The notes beneath the pieces were generated by a model. That model did no database searches and was not told the origin of the DNA. It saw only the letters and a list, made by a program, of their open reading frames with translations. This document shows, in pieces, positions 60,409-64,000 of a DNA stretch of 64,000 bases. Every line of letters starts with the position of its first letter. Position 1 is the stretch's first letter. The stretch comes from Anaerolineaceae bacterium UBA1363 (GTDB taxonomy: Bacteria; Chloroflexota; Anaerolineae; Anaerolineales; Anaerolineaceae). Where the stretch lies: assembly GCA_002306055.1 (NCBI GenBank), contig DBRR01000021.1, positions 48,259-112,258 on the forward strand. Reading direction: 5' to 3'. A program made the position numbers and the translations under genes.

Positions 60409-61428
60409 GTGAGCGCTCAGGCAAAACCAACCTTCTACCTGCTGCGTGGGGATGACAGCAGCCGAATTAAAGAAGTCATTGCCGGTTTCCAGGCTGGGCT
60501 TGGCGATCCATCCATGGCAGATCTCAACACCACGCGCCACGAGGGGGAATCGCTTGGCTTTGAGATGCTGCAGGCGGATGCCCTGACCATGCCTTTTCTG
60601 GCTGACCGCCGCCTGATCATCGTGGAGAATGCGCGCGTCTTTCTCTCCAGGATGGCGAAAGACCGTGCCCGGGCTTGCCTCGACCTGTTTGGTCAGTTGC
60701 CTGAAACGACTGCCCTGGTGATGGTGGTGGAAGATCAGCAAGCCAAAAAACGCGGCGAACGCTACTGGGAACACGCCAAAACGTATGCCTGGCTGACGGA
60801 TTGGACGCGCGAGCATAACGATCGGGCGCTGCTCATCGACTGCCCCCTGCCGGATGATGAAGACATGCCTTCGTGGATCTTGCGAAAAGCTAAGGAGCTT
60901 GGCGGCGGTTTCAAGCCGGATGCTGCGCGGCTGCTGGCGAGCTATGTGGGGAATAACACCATGCGCGCGCAGAACGAAGTGCAAAAGTTGATCACCTATG
61001 TCGGCGAGCGCCAGGTTGTGGAAGAAGCGGATGTCAGTTTGCTGACCGCCCAGGAGCAGGAAGGCGACATCTTTGCTCTCACGGACGCTCTTGGCGAACG
61101 TAACAGCAAGGCTGCCATGCAGCAATTCATGCTGCTGATGGAAGATAACGACCTGCTCGAGCTGACGGGGATGATCCACCGCCAGTTCCGCCTCCTGATC
61201 CAGGCGCGTGAGATCCTGGACGCGGGTGGGAAGACTCAGGAAATCGAGAAGGAATTAGGGGTTTTGGGTTTTGTGGCGCGCAAACTTTCAGATCAGGCTC
61301 GCCGCTTCAGCATGCGGCAGTTGCTTGAGATCTATGACCGTCTGTTAAAAATTGACCTGGACATGAAAACCGGCGGCACCCCGGGCGATGTTGCCTACGA
61401 GCTCCTGATCGCTGACCTGACCCGCTAA
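60409..61428 (+). CDS. holA: DNA polymerase III subunit delta
   Basis: A 339-residue clamp-loader subunit that opens the sliding clamp made by dnaN. It starts FYLLRGDDSSRIKEVIAGF (usual YLL.GDE....E), has the middle LTMPFLADRRLIIVENARVF, and a C-terminal helical domain with FALTDALGERNSKAAMQ, MIHRQFRLLIQAREIL and LLKIDLDMKTG. This organisation is HolA-specific. Start GTG 60409; AGGGG lies a few bases upstream. It closes the clpC-radA-DUF6391-holA run before the repeat array. Confidence 0.9.
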   Translation: MSAQAKPTFYLLRGDDSSRIKEVIAGFQAGLGDPSMADLNTTRHEGESLGFEMLQADALTMPFLADRRLIIVENARVFLSRMAKDRARACLDLFGQLPETTALVMVVEDQQAKKRGERYWEHAKTYAWLTDWTREHNDRALLIDCPLPDDEDMPSWILRKAKELGGGFKPDAARLLASYVGNNTMRAQNEVQKLITYVGERQVVEEADVSLLTAQEQEGDIFALTDALGERNSKAAMQQFMLLMEDNDLLELTGMIHRQFRLLIQAREILDAGGKTQEIEKELGVLGFVARKLSDQARRFSMRQLLEIYDRLLKIDLDMKTGGTPGDVAYELLIADLTR

Positions 61429-61469
61429 TCAGACCTGTTTGAGGAAGAAAAATGCCATTTAATATCACT

Positions 61470-62425
61470 GGAGACCTGGCGGTCACATCCCGTCGTCAGC
61501 CTTGATTGTGCCGGTCTCCTGACCGCGCAAGCGAATTAGCCGGGGGCTTCATTCTTTTGTGGTAAGAACTGATGGAGACCTTACGGGTCAAATCCCGTAC
61601 TCGACGGGGACGCCGGTACGATCATAAAGTCTGATTGTGCCGGTCTCTGACCAAGCACACGATCCAACACTGATTGTGCCGGTCTCCTGACCGCGCACAG
61701 GAACTAGCCGTAGGCTTCATCAGTTTTTGCATGAAACTTTGGAGACCTTACGGTCAAATCCCGTACTCGGCTGGGACGCCGGTACGATCATAAAGTCTGA
61801 TTGTGCTGGTCTCTGAACGAGAACATGATCCAACATTGATTGTGCCGGTCTCTGACCGAGCACAGGAACTAGCCGGAGGCTTCATTCTTTTGTGGTAAGA
61901 ACTGATGGAGACCTTGCGGTCAAATCCCGTACTCGGCGGGGACGCCGGTACGATCATAAAGTCTGATTGTGCCAGTCTTTGAACGAGAACATGATCCAAC
62001 ATTGATTGTGCCGGTCTCCTGACCGCGCACAGGAACTAGCTGTAGGCTTCATTAGTTTTGCATAGAAAACTGGAGACCTGGCGATCACATTCCGTACACG
62101 GCGGGGACGCCGGTACGATCATCAATCTTGATTGTGCCGGTCTCCTGACCGCGCACAGGAACTAGCCGTAGGCTTCATCAGTATTGCACAAAACATTGGA
62201 GACCTGGCGGTCAAATCGCGTACACGGCGGAGACGCCGGTACGATCATAGGTTGTGATTGTGCCGGTCTCCTGACCGCGCACAGGAACTAGCCGTAGGCT
62301 TCATTCTTTTGTGGTAAGAACTGATGGAGACCTTACGGGTCAAATCCCGTACACGGCGAGGACGCCGGTACGATCATAATAACGGTCCAATCCCGCACAC
62401 ATCGGGGACGCAGGTACGAGCATGA
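61470..62425. repeat. REP/BIME array, left part (about eight units)
   Basis: Seven full units of about 126-128 bp and several 39-bp partial units, e.g. unit 62129-62254. Each full unit carries two bulged hairpins in inverted orientation. The left is TGTGC-CGGTC-TCCT-GACCG-C-GCACA (62133-62157). The right is CGTAC-A-CGGCG-GAGA-CGCCG-GTACG (62219-62243). The reverse complement of the right hairpin has the same 5+5-bp plan and single-base bulge as the left, with compensating base changes. The array flanks the RAYT gene. Confidence 0.85.
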
Positions 62426-62488
62426 TAGGACTTCGGTTCGATCTTGAACTAAACAAAATTAAATACTCATCGAATATAATCATCTGCG

Positions 62489-63034
62489 ATGGACCGATAC
62501 CGCTTCAAAGATGGAATATCAACCTACTTCTGCACGTTTACAGTCGTTGACTGGCTTCCACTCTTTGTGAAACCAGCATTCACGGAGATTGTCACCGAGA
62601 GCTTAGCGTTCTGTTCGGAAAACAAAGGCTTGAAAATTCACGGATACGTGATCATGCCAAACCACATACATGCCATTCTTTCGGATGAGGCGAGTGATAA
62701 TCAGAGATTGCATAAATCCATAACTGAGTTCCGTTCATTTTCTGGTCATAAACTAGCCGGATTAGTTGACAATACTTGTCCAACTTCCTGGTCAAATCTC
62801 ATGCGAACATCCGCTGAAACTGACAGGGAGAGACGAGTTTGGCAATCTGGTTGGCATGCTGAAGCTGTTGTAAATCAGGAATTCTTTGAACAAAAGTTAT
62901 TCTACATGCACAATAACCCTGTTCGCGCAGGTTTTGTCGAGTTACCGGAGCATTGGATACACTCATCAGCAAGGTTTTGGCTTTTTGGGGAAAAAGGGCA
63001 AGTTCCAATCAGCCTGGATTCTGCCGGTCTCTGA
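62489..63034 (+). mobile_element. REP-associated tyrosine transposase (RAYT, Y1_Tnp)
   Basis: A 181-residue single-domain HUH transposase. The HUH metal motif lies in HGYVIMPNHIHAIL (HIH, about residues 57-59), preceded by FCTFTVVDWLPLF, a typical RAYT start. The catalytic tyrosine sits in FFEQKLFYMHNNPVRAGFV. RAYTs mobilise flanking REP palindromes by cleaving one strand, and this gene lies inside exactly such an array. Its last codons (LDSAGL-stop) are encoded by the first repeat of the right-hand array, so the repeat provides the stop. AT content is higher than in neighbours. ATG 62489; no strong ribosome site. Confidence 0.9.
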
Positions 63035-63566
63035 CCAAGCACACGATCCAACACTGATTATGCAGGTCTCGGACCGAGCACAGGAACTAGCCGGAGGCTT
63101 CATTCTTTCTTGCATGTAACAATGGAGACCTTACGGTCAAGTTGCGTGCTCGGCGGGGACGCCGGTACGATCATAGGTTGTGATTTTGCTAGGCTCCTGA
63201 CCGCGCACATGTATTAGACGAAGGCTTTATTAATTTTTGCATGAAACTTTGGAGACCTGGCGGTCAAATCCCCTACTCGGCGGGGACGCCGGTACGATCA
63301 TGAAGTCTGATTGTGCCGGTCTCCTGACCGCGCACAGGAATTAGCCGGGGGCTTCATCTTTTTTACACGTAACAATGGAGACCTGGCGGTCAAATCCCGT
63401 ACTCGGCGAGGACGCCGGTACGATCATAATAACGGGTCAAATCCCGTACTCGGCGAGGACGCCGGTACGATCATAATAACGGTCAAATTGCGTACTCGGC
63501 GGGGACGCCGGTACGATCATAATAACGGTCAAATCCCGTACGCGACGGGGACGCAGGTACAATCAT
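63017..63566. repeat. REP/BIME array, right part (four units plus extra right arms)
   Basis: Continues the same repeat family after the transposase. The first repeat overlaps its last codons. At 63420-63566 only the right-arm hairpin (CGTACTCGGCG-...-CGCCGGTACG) is multiplied, four times with a 46-50-bp period, as if amplified separately. Several copies differ only by single bases. Confidence 0.85.
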
Positions 63567-63570
63567 CATT

Positions 63571-63597
63571 AACCAAAAAAACCGCCTATTCGACGGT
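63571..63597 (-). terminator. Terminator of the FmdB-like gene
   Basis: On the minus strand AACCGTC and GGCGGTT pair (one G-U) around GAATA and are followed by TTTTT. The hairpin includes the last codons and the TAG. Confidence 0.6.
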
Positions 63598-63900
63598 TGA
63601 GGGCGTGCTTGCTTTGGCTGGCTCTTTCGACGAGCCCTCCGTCTTACTACTCTCTGAGGGCGATTTGGAACCGTTGCCGCCATCCCCTTCGGACTTATGG
63701 CTGTACTGCTGCCCGGATGGTGAGCGGTTGTCGGTGGCGTAGAAGCCTTTGCCTTTGAAAACAATCCCTACCGGTTGGTAGACCTTGCGCAGCGCAACAG
63801 CGTTGCAGCGAGGGCAAACGGTAAGCGGGTCATCGGTGAAATGTTGGAATTGATCGAAATGATAATCGCAATTCTCGCATTTATAACTGTAAATTGGCAT
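63586..63900 (-). CDS. FmdB-family zinc-ribbon protein
   Basis: A 104-residue protein. The N-terminal FmdB ribbon is MPIYSYKCENCDYHFDQFQH with CxxC, then VCPRCNAVALRKVYQP with the second CxxC, and a GFYATDNRS segment follows. The C-terminal half is low-complexity Ser/Lys/Glu/Gly (EGDGGNGSKSPSESSKTEG) and probably disordered. FmdB proteins are putative regulators with no settled role. AGGAGAAG precedes the ATG. It converges on the repeat array and has its own terminator. Confidence 0.85.
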   Translation of the reverse strand: MPIYSYKCENCDYHFDQFQHFTDDPLTVCPRCNAVALRKVYQPVGIVFKGKGFYATDNRSPSGQQYSHKSEGDGGNGSKSPSESSKTEGSSKEPAKASTPSTVE

Positions 63901-64000
63901 TTTTAATTACTTCTCCTGGTCAAGAGTCATTATAGTACCATAGAATGACGTAAAAAATCTTACTCCTTATGCATTAGCAGCAATTCTCAGTATGGAAAAA

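Noticed and set aside
61470..63566. CRISPR array
   Set aside because: The repeats are 126-128 bp or 39-50 bp, internally palindromic, with no unique spacers of constant length and no cas genes; a RAYT transposase lies inside, so it is a REP/BIME array.

Overview
The window looks like a chromosomal segment of a fermentative bacterium of the phylum Chloroflexota, most likely class Anaerolineae. This is inference from gene content and style. Clues are an amino-acid-fermentation indolepyruvate:ferredoxin oxidoreductase, secreted M14 peptidase-family proteins ending in a short Y-x-P hydrophobic tail, Thr/Pro-rich lipoproteins, a clpC-radA pair, and many REP-like intergenic palindromes. Coding density is high, genes lie on both strands, and no phage or conjugative block is visible.

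Layout. 1-6.2 kb (+): a surface-glycan operon with a CMP-sialate-synthetase-like cytidylyltransferase, 2-hydroxyacid dehydrogenase, SDR, MptE/GT42-like protein, two GT2 glycosyltransferases and an FkbM methyltransferase. 6.2-12.3 kb: DMT exporter, kbl, nagB, DinB-like protein, aldo/keto reductase and a lincosamide-nucleotidyltransferase-like fusion. 13-16.5 kb: dnaN, then convergent iorAB. 16.8-17.4 kb: tRNA-Arg(GCG) and a cluster of three parS-like sites, one perfect. 17.4-24.2 kb: a propeller lipoprotein, a TrmH-type methyltransferase, and the minus-strand run nadK, zinc-ribbon membrane protein, recN, glgC. 24.7-28.9 kb: an NMT1/THI5-type ABC importer, a deoxynucleoside kinase and a frameshifted nucleotidyltransferase. 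28.9-29.3 kb: a cluster of DnaA boxes beside an AT-rich stretch, a strong oriC candidate. 29.3-39 kb: an M14 pseudo-peptidase, an NAD-biosynthesis operon (nadE and a NadD-PncC fusion) with comEC, an Rrf2 regulator and an intact M14 peptidase. 39-50 kb: small enzymes, a second deoxynucleoside kinase, an M42 peptidase, an AAA ATPase under a consensus promoter with paired palindromes, a CcrM-like DNA methyltransferase, a two-component system and an M3 oligopeptidase. 50-55.6 kb: secreted lipoproteins, a DUF134-NifX regulator with a perfect palindrome at its start, repeats, gene relics and msrA. 55.8-61.4 kb: clpC, radA, a DUF6391 protein, holA. 61.4-63.6 kb: a large REP/BIME array around a RAYT transposase, then an FmdB-type zinc ribbon.

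Together, dnaN, the parS cluster and the DnaA-box region suggest the window lies at or near the chromosomal origin. The best candidates for something new are: the two-gene NMN-to-NAD route whose NadE has lost its glutaminase catalytic residues; the RAYT-BIME array, whose two hairpins show compensatory changes and which supplies the transposase's own stop codon; the metal-regulator-like DUF134-NifX gene with a 10-4-10 palindrome; and the M14 pseudo-peptidase. Several broken genes (methyltransferase, deacetylase, DUF488, DUF4956, nucleotidyltransferase) show ongoing decay, or in two cases possible sequence error.
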